DNA from: Anopheles merus
Lineage: Eukaryota > Arthropoda > Insecta > Diptera > Culicidae
Direction: 5' to 3'
Assembly: GCF_017562075.2 (NCBI RefSeq)
Contig: NW_024427779.1
Span: 1-64,000, forward strand
Length of the DNA: 64,000 nucleotides
The notes under the pieces were generated by a model that searched no databases, was not told the DNA's origin, and saw only the letters and a list, made by a program, of their open reading frames with translations. The first letter of the stretch is position 1. The number at the start of each line of letters is the position of its first letter. Position numbers and translations under genes: made by a program. Below, piece after piece: positions 35,896 through 44,398 of the stretch.

Positions 35896-38800
35896 ATGCC
35901 TGTAAAATTTGTGACCAATCCAAACGGCGCATGCCGATTGTGTACCGGGGTGGACACGAGCGAACCAACGATGACACAATGCAATGAATGCGATCGTTGG
36001 TTCCATTTGTCGTGTGTTAAATTACAACGACTGCCTAAACGAGAAGAATATTGGTTATGTCCGAAATGCCAAAGCATCAAGTACGAAATTAATCGTCTTA
36101 CAAGCTTGACAAAGGAAACCGACAAGGGCAAGGAGGGAAAGGAACAAGAAACAAGCATTGAAACCTCCATAAAAGATTTTATCATCAGCCAAAAGGATCA
36201 GATGAAAGACATTTTTAACGTCATCAAAATATTAGTTGATGATAAAAAGGAACCATCGCACGTGGAAACCCTTATCAGAAGGCAATCCTTGATGCAGTTG
36301 CCCAAGTTTGGAGGCGATCCAAAAGAATGGACGAAATTCAAACAAACGTTTGATAAAACAAACGAAGAGGGCAGTTTTACGGATTTAGAAAATCTAAACC
36401 GTTTAACACAAGCTTTGAACGGAAAGGCGTTGCAGCACGTTCAACAGCTAATGATGGAATCCAATAACGTTAAAGAAATTATGTCGAGGTTAGAAGAGGA
36501 ATATGGAAGAAATGATTTAGTTTATCTTGAACTCCTAAATAATCTACAGAAAATTAAAAAAGAGTCAAAAACCATGATTTATGAATTGACCAATGCATTA
36601 GAAAATCTAGTGCACACGGTAAAACTCATGAATAAACCGTCTTATCTAAACGATCATAGACTGGTTTTGGAATTAGTGTCCAAACTCCCCTACGACATCC
36701 AAGTCAAAAGGACAGATTATATTATAGCACAAAAGGTAGATTTAGAAAATCAAACCTTAGATGAATTGTGTGAATGGTTAAAACCCTTTGCCAAAAGAGC
36801 CAGTCTCATGAGTGCCGCACAATCGATTAATAACAAAGGACATCTAAACATACATGAGCAAAAATTTGAACATAAATCTAAGCCAAAATGGCAGGACAAT
36901 AATAAACCAAATCAAAACAAATCATCTATAAAATGCTTAATATGCAATAAATCCCACGAAACTATTAAATGTTACGCCTTAGTAAACAAAACTATAACAG
37001 AGCGTCAACAGATAGTTCGTAACAAACGACTTTGTGCCGGATGTTTGAATTCTAACAATCACGGTATAAACGTTTGTAGAAGTGCGCAAACGTGTGGTAT
37101 TAACGGATGTACAGCTAAACATCATAAAATGCTTCATTCTACAGAATCAACACCAGCAGTTGAAAGAGAAGTAGCAAATAATCACCACGAGGTACAAAGC
37201 GCATCTTCCACGCATTACCAAGTGTTACCAGTAACACTAATAAATAAAGAAAAAACCGTGGAAACGTATGCTTTCTTAGATACAGGCTCATCTCTCACCC
37301 TATTAGATGCAAAAATAGCCAAACAATTGTCGCTAACGGGAGAAGAAACTCCTCTTCAACTAGTTTGGACGCAAGGTACAAAGGCTGACCATGAAGGAAG
37401 TCAAAAGGTAAATCTAAAGATAAGAGGGACAACCAAAAAGACTTTCGCCCTAAAAGACGTTAGGACGATTAAAAATCTAATGCTACCATTACAAACGTTA
37501 GATTACAATGAATTGTGTCTCAAGTTCCCTTATTTGAAAAATTTACCAATTGATAAGTTTGAAAACGTACAGCCGACCATTGTGATCGGCATAAGACATA
37601 ACAAACTATTAATGGGTACAAAGCATCGCTACGGGAAGCAGGGAGAACCTATAGCCGTAAAAACCCCACTTGGCTGGCTTATACACGGTAAAAGGATGGA
37701 AAACAAAAATCAAAATTTCTCGATGGTTATTCAAGAAGATTCGGAAATTCAACGAATGATGTCAAATTATTTTTCCATTGAAGATTTTGGTGTAAAGCCC
37801 GTAAAGGCGCTACCTGAATCTGAGGAAGAAACAAGGGCAAAGCAAATCCTGAAAAATACTCTGAAGTTCAAAGAAGGACGTTACGAGGTAGGATTGCTAT
37901 GGAAAAAGGATAACCATAAATTTCCCGCTAGCTTGGACAACGCAATGTCAAGGCTCATTGGCTTAGAAAGAAAGTTGAAAAAGGAACCAGAACTAAAGGA
38001 ATGGGCGTTAACAACTTTCAAGAGCTATGTAGAAAAAGGTTACGCTAGGAAACTAGAACCATGGGAAATAGAAATGCATCCATCAAATACATTTTATCTT
38101 CCACACTTCGTGGTAATAAACAAAAACAAGGATCCGCCGAAACCCCGATTGGTGTTCGATGCAGCAGCAAAGGTTAGAGGACAATCTCTTAACTCCGCCT
38201 TACTATCGGGTCCGGACAGCACCACTTCACTATTTGGAATCCTAATTAGGTTCCGTGAAGGAAAATACGCAATCTGTGGTGACATTAAAGAAATGTTTCA
38301 TCAAGTAAGAATTCGTAAAGAAGATCAACATGCCCAAAGATTTCTTTGGCGCGATTGCGAAGACCGTAAGCCAGATACTTACGTTATGCAAGTAATGACC
38401 TTCGGGTCAACATGTTCACCTTCTTGCGCGCAGGCCGCAAAAAATTCCAATGCAAAGAGGCTAAAAAACAAATACCCTTTAGCGTTAACTCCAATCGTGC
38501 AACAGCATTATGTTGACGATTATAATGACAGCTTTAATTCAATGAGCACTGCCATAGAGACAGTACAACAGGTAATAAAGGCTCATGATGAAGGAGGATT
38601 CTTTATTACCAAGTTTTGCTCAAATAACAAAGAATTGCTCAGTACCATATCAGAAGATAGGATTGACGCAGACAATATAAAGGTAATGGATAGTAGAAAC
38701 GAGGAATCGAAAATACTCGGAATTTATTGGAACACAACTAAAGATAACATTGGCTTTCATGCAAAACTGGACAAAATACCTTCTGACGTTCGTCTAAAAT

Positions 38801-41800
38801 TCAGACACCCAACAAAACGGGAAGTATTATCATTTGTTATGAGTTTCTTCGATCCATTGGGTCTCTTATCCAACATAACCATACAAGGGAGAATTCTTAT
38901 GCAAGAAGTGACAAAAGAAACAAATGAATGGGACGTACCAATTTCAGACAATTTGTTTGAAATGTGGACAACGTGGCTAAAATATGTTGACTTAACCAAA
39001 CATGTTCGTATTCCTAGATGGATTATGAAAACGCCCACTTCAGAAATAGAGCTACACACATTTGTAGACGCCTCCGACAAGGCATTTGCCGCAGTTATTT
39101 ACGCCAGAAGCATAAACAATGGGAAACCATATGTCCAAATTCTCACCGCAAAGGCTAGAGTTGCGCCAATTAAAATATTATCAATACCTCGTTTAGAATT
39201 ACAAGCAGCATTATTGGGGGTTAGGCTGTTGGATACAATCAAAAGTGAACTGAGAATCAAAATATCCGAAACAACATTTTGGACTGATTCAAAAACGGTG
39301 TTAGCATGGATAAATTCCTCTCACCGTAAATACAAACCATTTGTCGCCCATCGTATCGGAGAAATCCTCGATACAACGACAATGAACCAATGGAGATGGG
39401 TACCATCAGAGCTGAACCCAGCAGATGAGGCCACAAAGGTCATAACCAAAAATTCCATATGGTTACAAGGACCACCATTCCTAACGCATGACAAAAAGGA
39501 ATGGCCCAGGAATGTAGCGGTAGAGACAGACGAAGAAAAACATTTCGTCAACATTCATATAGATGAAAAGGACTACATTCAAGAACAAAAATTCTCCAAT
39601 TGGTGGAAACTCATATTTAGAATTTCGACCATCATGAAAATAGTCGATTTTGGATTGAGAAAAAGGTCATTTTCCAAGGCATACACGATGAAAGATCGAA
39701 TTCGTGCCGAGAATATTTTGTACCGAAAGGCTCAAAAAGATATCTATCCAGACGAAATAAAAGATATAAAGAAAAACGGACAATTGACAACAATTGGACC
39801 TCTCTCGAAGCTAACGCCCTTTTTGGACGAAAACGGCGTAATGCGCTTCAAGAGCCGACTGGAATACACCGAGCATCTCCCGAAATCAACGAGGATGCCA
39901 ATTATATTACCAAAAGATCATCACATCACTCGTCTAATAATACAATGGTATCATGAAGTTTACAACCACCAGTCAGATAAAATAGTTTTATCGGCAATTC
40001 AACAAAAATATTTCATACCCAGTTTGAATACAGCATTTCGTTACGTAAAGGCTAGATGCCAATACTGTAAAAATGCTAAGGCTAAACCGATAGCACCGCT
40101 AATGGCACCGTTGCCTACCTGTAGAACGGAAGCGTACGTCTATCCATTTACACATACGGGTATAGACTACTTCGGACCATTCGAAGTAGCAGTAAAAAGA
40201 TCAATAGAAAAACGCTGGGGTGTAATCTTCACATGCATGACCACAAGAGCAAGCCATATCGAGTTAGCTGAAAAGCTAGATACCGATTCCTTTATCATGT
40301 GCTTCCTAAACTTTCAAGGGAGACGAGGAATGGTGACTCATGTCTACAGCGACAATGGAACAAACTTTGTGGGAGCAGACAACGAACTGCGATCGTTGAT
40401 AAAACAAATTAACGCCCGCATGCAACAGGGAGAGGCAATGAAACTACAAATAATGTGGCACTTTAATCCACCAAGCGCCCCGCACTTTGGAGGGTCTTGG
40501 GAACGATTAATCCGCATAATCAAATCCAATTTGAAGGATATGATACATTGTAGAAAAAATCGTGCACCGACCATTGAAGTCTTAAGAAGTGCCTTAATAC
40601 AAGCCGAATTTATTCTAAATTCTCGCCCCTTAACGAACATTCCTCTAAATGAAGAAAACGATGAACCGTTAACACCGTTTCATATTCTTATCGGTAGAGC
40701 AGGAAATTACTCCATACCGATAGAAACCCCAACCCATAGCTTAGAACGTAAACATTACAGACTTGCGCTCTACTATGGCAAGGTTTTTTGGGACAAATGG
40801 GTAAAGCAATATTTACCACTCATTTCCCAAAGACCAAAATGGAATAAATTGACAGAACCGATTAAAATCGATGATATCGTTGTAATTACAGATTCTAATT
40901 CGATGAAACCCGGTACCTGGCTAAAGGGACGAGTAATAGAATTACAACCCGGCAAGGACGGACAAATACGATCTGTTAAAATAAAAACAGCACAAGGTAT
41001 ATATTGTCGTCCAGTTACAGGAGTAGCAATCCTTGACGTTTATAAACAAGAAAATCTTAAGACTTCAATAGATAATTCCGCCAAAACACCTGAATTTGTA
41101 GGTATCATGCATGAACGAAACCCTAAAAAACCATTAAGTACCTGTCATAATCAGGTAAATGAAAACAAGAAAAACGATCGCGATGTTAAATCTTTTAAAC
41201 GTCCTTATAATGATTTACCACCAAACGACACGCGCGTTTCAGACTCTAAACGAGGGCCGGGATCGGAAAAGAAATTAACGGGGAATACCATCAAAAAATT
41301 TAACAATATTGTCATTACTCTACTAATGATTTTATTTCTTTCAGCTGAAGCAATAGGGGAATCATCAAGGGGTTTGATAGCGTATGACTGCGCTAATAAT
41401 GACATAAACATTACTAGCTACTCCCTTATGGACGTAGCATCATGTATCCCACCGGCCAAAAATGTAACGACAAAAGAAATACGCATTCAAGTACTACAAA
41501 GAAGTCCGAAAACTATAGTACATGTTAGTCAATGCAAAGTAATAATCAAACGCTCAATTCGACATTGTGGCGCCTTTTCTCACACTTCTGATTATGAATA
41601 CGGGTACGCGTACATCATAAAGGAATTTACACCAGTAGAATGTAAATTAGCTCAAACGTTAGGAGAAGTTTCTATATCTATCAATGCCAAGGTCAGGGAA
41701 CTGCGTCGTAATCACACCACCAGAGGGGAAGCACTCATCGTCGGCAGCGTCACGGGAACCAAATGCAGCGGCGGAACTTACCGGACATCGAGCTACACCT

Positions 41801-43395
41801 GGGAAAGCGCATTGGTATATTACGAATATGAAATCGGAATGTACGATTACGTAGCCACGGCGGACATCGAAAACGACCAGGTAACGCTGCGTAACGGGAT
41901 CATCTGCAAATATACGACGGGTTGGTGTCTAGATGCGGAATACGGCTACCTTACGTGGAGTGTCGACTTGTCAAGACAATGCGAGCGCAACGACTTTGAA
42001 ATAATCTACGAAGGTACTGTAAACAAAACCTTTGATCAAAATACTGACGTCAAAACACGAGCTAACGCAGTCTACACCTTAATATCGAAAGAGCATATGT
42101 TTTCAATAAGGGCTCTCGATGCTACTCAAATATGCGGCTTTAATAGCTACGTAACCGATCACCCAAAGATTTTCATTCTTGAGTTACAAGGATATCAATC
42201 GCCTTTCAAACGCAGAGCAATCGATGGAAAAAATCTCGACTTGTTCACCTATTTCAATTCAAAAATCACGCTAGTAGAAAACTATCTCGGTCAAAAGTTG
42301 AACGATGTGTACACTACAGTTATGACCGAAATGTGCAAACTAGATAAAGCACTTTTGGAGACCAAATTAACACTTGCTCGCCTAAATCCAAGTGAATTCG
42401 TCAAGAATCTCGTTAAACGTCCTGGTTACACAGCAGTCGTAGCAGCCGAAGTACTATACATTCTGGAATGCAAACCGGTCTACGTCACTTATGACAGCAA
42501 AGAAGATTGCTATCAAGAAATTCCAGTGAAGTACAATAATCGCTCTATGTTTATGGCTCCAGTTACACGAATGCTACAACTAAGAGGCACGCAAATAGAC
42601 TGCACACCATTACTACCAGCGAAATTTACAATTGGTGGTAGGTGGTATACTACAGATCATCGTTTGAGAGAAACGACAGCCCCACAACAACTGACCACCG
42701 ATATCGTAACCAATTGGGCATACACTCCCTTACCAAGTCTAATGAAGAGTGGAGTGTACGATGCCGAAAGTCTCCAAAAGATGAAGAACTTAGTGTACGA
42801 ACAAGGTGATAAGAAAATAGCATCTTCAGTCTTGTACAAGATGATCGCCGGTCAACATCCTAATCTACAAGGATTTACCTTTGACGCACTCATATCAGAA
42901 AAGGTAATTCATAATGCATTTCAAAAATATTGGTCGAAACTGGTATCATGGTCCACGTGGATCGGAAACATTACATCTACAGCCATAGGTATCTATGTAT
43001 TTGGCAGAGCAGTCAAATTCATTATGGATACAATAATCCATGGCAGAATTCTATTCGAAATCTACGGAGTAGGATGGCAGTTGCTAGCATCCTTTTGGGA
43101 TTCCTTGACTAATCTGCTATCTCATCGCGGCCATCGGAGACAACAAGAAAATGTAGCACCACAGCCGGCGTACAATCCAAACCACACTATCGATGAACCA
43201 AACACAGACCAGAACCCGCCAGCATTCTCATCACCCGTAGTAGAGCAAAGAATACATCGTACTCTACCAATGTTCCTGTATCCGCGATACAACAACATCC
43301 CAACAACAATAGACCACGAGATGACTACAGCATGCGCACCGCCTTCACAGCAACCGCTCATCGGGCAGCAAGACGGTGATTACGAACGCAAGTAA
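35896..43395 (+). CDS. Element 2 PHD-Gag-Pol-Env polyprotein (2,499 aa)
   Basis: One uninterrupted frame; the ATG sits in a good insect context (CCAAAATGC). Domains: PHD finger 13-58; charged linker; Gag DUF1759 from about 135 (LPKFGGDP); zinc knuckles from Cys347; DUF1758 protease with Asp462-Thr-Gly; Pao reverse transcriptase with Asp796 and Tyr872-Val-Asp-Asp875. RNase H has Asp1058, Glu1101, Asp1131 and Asp1177. Integrase has His1353 and Cys1388-X2-Cys1391 in its zinc part and the triad Asp1424, Asp1486, Glu1536. DUF5641 spans about 1630-1720. A basic linker leads to the envelope-like part from about 1805. No catalytic residue I checked is lost. Integrase and glycoprotein are joined without a stop, which is unusual for retroviruses. 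Cleavage by the protease or a host protease, or a spliced env mRNA, would be needed to free the glycoprotein. No 2A-type NPGP motif is seen. Confidence 0.95.
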   Translation: MPVKFVTNPNGACRLCTGVDTSEPTMTQCNECDRWFHLSCVKLQRLPKREEYWLCPKCQSIKYEINRLTSLTKETDKGKEGKEQETSIETSIKDFIISQKDQMKDIFNVIKILVDDKKEPSHVETLIRRQSLMQLPKFGGDPKEWTKFKQTFDKTNEEGSFTDLENLNRLTQALNGKALQHVQQLMMESNNVKEIMSRLEEEYGRNDLVYLELLNNLQKIKKESKTMIYELTNALENLVHTVKLMNKPSYLNDHRLVLELVSKLPYDIQVKRTDYIIAQKVDLENQTLDELCEWLKPFAKRASLMSAAQSINNKGHLNIHEQKFEHKSKPKWQDNNKPNQNKSSIKCLICNKSHETIKCYALVNKTITERQQIVRNKRLCAGCLNSNNHGINVCRSAQTCGINGCTAKHHKMLHSTESTPAVEREVANNHHEVQSASSTHYQVLPVTLINKEKTVETYAFLDTGSSLTLLDAKIAKQLSLTGEETPLQLVWTQGTKADHEGSQKVNLKIRGTTKKTFALKDVRTIKNLMLPLQTLDYNELCLKFPYLKNLPIDKFENVQPTIVIGIRHNKLLMGTKHRYGKQGEPIAVKTPLGWLIHGKRMENKNQNFSMVIQEDSEIQRMMSNYFSIEDFGVKPVKALPESEEETRAKQILKNTLKFKEGRYEVGLLWKKDNHKFPASLDNAMSRLIGLERKLKKEPELKEWALTTFKSYVEKGYARKLEPWEIEMHPSNTFYLPHFVVINKNKDPPKPRLVFDAAAKVRGQSLNSALLSGPDSTTSLFGILIRFREGKYAICGDIKEMFHQVRIRKEDQHAQRFLWRDCEDRKPDTYVMQVMTFGSTCSPSCAQAAKNSNAKRLKNKYPLALTPIVQQHYVDDYNDSFNSMSTAIETVQQVIKAHDEGGFFITKFCSNNKELLSTISEDRIDADNIKVMDSRNEESKILGIYWNTTKDNIGFHAKLDKIPSDVRLKFRHPTKREVLSFVMSFFDPLGLLSNITIQGRILMQEVTKETNEWDVPISDNLFEMWTTWLKYVDLTKHVRIPRWIMKTPTSEIELHTFVDASDKAFAAVIYARSINNGKPYVQILTAKARVAPIKILSIPRLELQAALLGVRLLDTIKSELRIKISETTFWTDSKTVLAWINSSHRKYKPFVAHRIGEILDTTTMNQWRWVPSELNPADEATKVITKNSIWLQGPPFLTHDKKEWPRNVAVETDEEKHFVNIHIDEKDYIQEQKFSNWWKLIFRISTIMKIVDFGLRKRSFSKAYTMKDRIRAENILYRKAQKDIYPDEIKDIKKNGQLTTIGPLSKLTPFLDENGVMRFKSRLEYTEHLPKSTRMPIILPKDHHITRLIIQWYHEVYNHQSDKIVLSAIQQKYFIPSLNTAFRYVKARCQYCKNAKAKPIAPLMAPLPTCRTEAYVYPFTHTGIDYFGPFEVAVKRSIEKRWGVIFTCMTTRASHIELAEKLDTDSFIMCFLNFQGRRGMVTHVYSDNGTNFVGADNELRSLIKQINARMQQGEAMKLQIMWHFNPPSAPHFGGSWERLIRIIKSNLKDMIHCRKNRAPTIEVLRSALIQAEFILNSRPLTNIPLNEENDEPLTPFHILIGRAGNYSIPIETPTHSLERKHYRLALYYGKVFWDKWVKQYLPLISQRPKWNKLTEPIKIDDIVVITDSNSMKPGTWLKGRVIELQPGKDGQIRSVKIKTAQGIYCRPVTGVAILDVYKQENLKTSIDNSAKTPEFVGIMHERNPKKPLSTCHNQVNENKKNDRDVKSFKRPYNDLPPNDTRVSDSKRGPGSEKKLTGNTIKKFNNIVITLLMILFLSAEAIGESSRGLIAYDCANNDINITSYSLMDVASCIPPAKNVTTKEIRIQVLQRSPKTIVHVSQCKVIIKRSIRHCGAFSHTSDYEYGYAYIIKEFTPVECKLAQTLGEVSISINAKVRELRRNHTTRGEALIVGSVTGTKCSGGTYRTSSYTWESALVYYEYEIGMYDYVATADIENDQVTLRNGIICKYTTGWCLDAEYGYLTWSVDLSRQCERNDFEIIYEGTVNKTFDQNTDVKTRANAVYTLISKEHMFSIRALDATQICGFNSYVTDHPKIFILELQGYQSPFKRRAIDGKNLDLFTYFNSKITLVENYLGQKLNDVYTTVMTEMCKLDKALLETKLTLARLNPSEFVKNLVKRPGYTAVVAAEVLYILECKPVYVTYDSKEDCYQEIPVKYNNRSMFMAPVTRMLQLRGTQIDCTPLLPAKFTIGGRWYTTDHRLRETTAPQQLTTDIVTNWAYTPLPSLMKSGVYDAESLQKMKNLVYEQGDKKIASSVLYKMIAGQHPNLQGFTFDALISEKVIHNAFQKYWSKLVSWSTWIGNITSTAIGIYVFGRAVKFIMDTIIHGRILFEIYGVGWQLLASFWDSLTNLLSHRGHRRQQENVAPQPAYNPNHTIDEPNTDQNPPAFSSPVVEQRIHRTLPMFLYPRYNNIPTTIDHEMTTACAPPSQQPLIGQQDGDYERK
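35932..36069 (+). other. PHD-type zinc finger at the Gag N-terminus
   Basis: Ligands follow C4-H-C3 order: Cys13-X2-Cys16, Cys29-X2-Cys32, His37-X2-Cys40, Cys55-X2-Cys58, with Trp53 two residues before the seventh ligand as in classical PHD fingers. Trp35 in DRWFHLSC is at the position of the aromatic-cage tryptophan of ING-type PHD fingers that read methylated H3K4. A role in chromatin tethering or target choice is my inference. It could be a captured host domain. Element 1 lacks it. Confidence 0.85.
41229..41242 (+). promoter_or_regulatory. Candidate 3' splice acceptor ahead of env
   Basis: CGCGCGTTTCAG ends at 41242. Joined to the leader donor, the next ATG downstream would be 41326, in the env frame, just before the hydrophobic segment. 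The pyrimidine tract is weak. A stronger-looking acceptor (TTTTATTTCTTTCAG, ending 41344, with TACTAAT upstream) would remove that ATG and part of the signal sequence, so it fits env expression less well. Confidence 0.3.
41308..43395 (+). other. env: Envelope-like glycoprotein region of element 2 (chuvirus-like)
   Basis: This is the C-terminal part of the polyprotein, residues about 1805-2499. It opens with a hydrophobic segment (1805-1820) that can act as a signal sequence and contains an internal Met (ATG at 41326). A cysteine-rich ectodomain follows, with six N-glycosylation sequons (NIT, NVT, NHT, NKT, NRS, NIT). Hydrophobic segments lie near 2355-2373 and 2383-2400, then a hydrophilic, Pro/Gln-rich tail of about 90 residues. 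A short basic KRR lies mid-region. Cysteine pattern and length recall the glycoproteins of chuviruses (negative-strand RNA viruses of arthropods), which are known to have been captured by BEL/Pao elements. It would mediate membrane fusion in a particle. Identification as chuvirus-like rests on pattern recognition; a baculovirus- or phlebovirus-type envelope is less likely. Confidence 0.72.
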
Positions 43396-43517
43396 CACAA
43401 ATATCGTAGGTTTATACATTTTATATTTTTTTTTATCTCTGCTTTATAATCTCCTAAATTCTATCATAGAAAATGTCGCGTTATTTTGTAAAACTTGTAG
43501 TTTTACGAGGGCCGGTA
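43396..43517 (+). other. Element 2 3' segment with weak polypurine tract
   Basis: This 122-bp A/T-rich segment lies between the stop codon and the 3' LTR. The only purine-rich stretch next to the LTR is GAGGG in ACGAGGGCCGGTA (43505-43517). That is much poorer than the element 1 tract, yet in the right place. Confidence 0.5.
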
Positions 43518-44337
43518 TGTTGCGAACGCGACAATCCAGATTTTTTATATTTCTTTCTAACCATAAAATAGAATAAAATATGATAGTTCAAACATACTCG
43601 AGAACAGACGTACCATCAAGGAGACAAACTTAATGTAATCCTAAACCCTTCAAGTAGGGCCATCTGGGTATTTTGACTTGCATTTTTTAGCAGTCAATTA
43701 CTTCAATTCGTTTCGAACCTATAACGATTAACTTAGGATTACAGCATGCATGTGTGCCAAGCTAGACCAACTCCGAGAAGCGTAGGAAAATTCCACATCC
43801 ATTTTTCTCACGACCGTAAAATCGTTAAACCTAAAAATCTCTCAAACATAGATGCGTTAATAACATGAACCAGATAAGATTTCGAAAGGCAATAAGTTCA
43901 AGTATTTGTCAATGATGCGATACATCCGGAACATGCACCACTGAAGTCAAGTGTTAGGTACAGTTACGCCAAAAAGGGAAAACCACAACGCCTGCAATCA
44001 ATGCAACAATTTGTTCTCACCAGAGAAAGCAATAAAAAAAGGGATCACATTTCCTTCAGGATCGCTTGACATAAAACAGCACACCAGAACCAGAAAACCT
44101 CCTAGGAGAATGCGTAGGCGTGGCAAAAAGGAAAGGCTAGCGACACGAACATATGCGAAAAAGGAAGAGAAAATAACCTTCCCAAAATAGAACTTGAAGA
44201 AATTAGTATATAAGAATTCATTTTGAATCTGAATAAACACTTACAATTCTGACGCCTAACTGTGCACCCGTGTACAGAGTTTTTTGTCTGAACCGATCAA
44301 CTAACCTTCCGCGACTTCGCGAATTTCATATCCGAAA
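43518..44337 (+). repeat. Element 2 3' LTR (about 820 bp)
   Basis: It begins TGTTGCGAACGCGACA and lacks one G (GAAAGGCTAG versus GAAAGGGCTAG in the 5' copy). I see no other difference across about 820 bp. TATATAA is at 44207-44213 and AATAAA at 44232-44237. After TATCCGAAA the sequence passes straight into degenerate satellite (TAATAGTGCACTATACGC), so the final bases may have been lost. Confidence 0.92.
44232..44237 (+). terminator. Polyadenylation signal AATAAA in element 2 3' LTR
   Basis: This canonical hexamer is expected to terminate the full-length element transcript. A GTGTACAGAGTTTTTTG stretch about 30 bp downstream is G/T-rich, as downstream elements are. Confidence 0.6.
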
Positions 44338-44398
44338 TAATAGTGCACTATACGCATGCTATGATAGGTTTAGCATTTTTAGTGAAGTACCGTGCTTC
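44338..44398. repeat. Degenerate satellite flank right of element 2
   Basis: These 61 bp resemble monomer phases of about 7-122 in compressed form. AGTGCACTATACGCATGCT and TGATAGGTTT are recognisable, then TAGCATTTTTAGTGAAGTACC does not match. From 44399 (AAGACCGCTTC) the array is normal. The phase overlaps what is already present left of the element, so this part of the monomer occurs on both sides. Confidence 0.7.

Larger units (their letters stand above)
34654..44337 (+). mobile_element. BEL/Pao element 2: intact gag-pol-env with PHD finger and chuvirus-like glycoprotein
   Basis: This element of about 9.7 kb has LTRs of 821 and 820 bp that match except for one G. Between them is a single intact 2,499-codon frame (35896-43395), a 421-bp leader and a 122-bp 3' segment. 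The coding order is PHD finger, Gag, protease, reverse transcriptase, RNase H, integrase, DUF5641, envelope-like glycoprotein. All catalytic residues that I located are present. The near-identical LTRs and open frame indicate very recent insertion and possible activity. Codons are A-rich, unlike element 1. No target duplication is visible, and the 3' border lacks the usual CA, so the last few bases of the 3' LTR are uncertain. Confidence 0.93.

Noticed and set aside
41050..41310. 2A-type ribosomal skipping between integrase and env in element 2
   Set aside because: A short RGPGSEKK is present but the required NPGP is missing.
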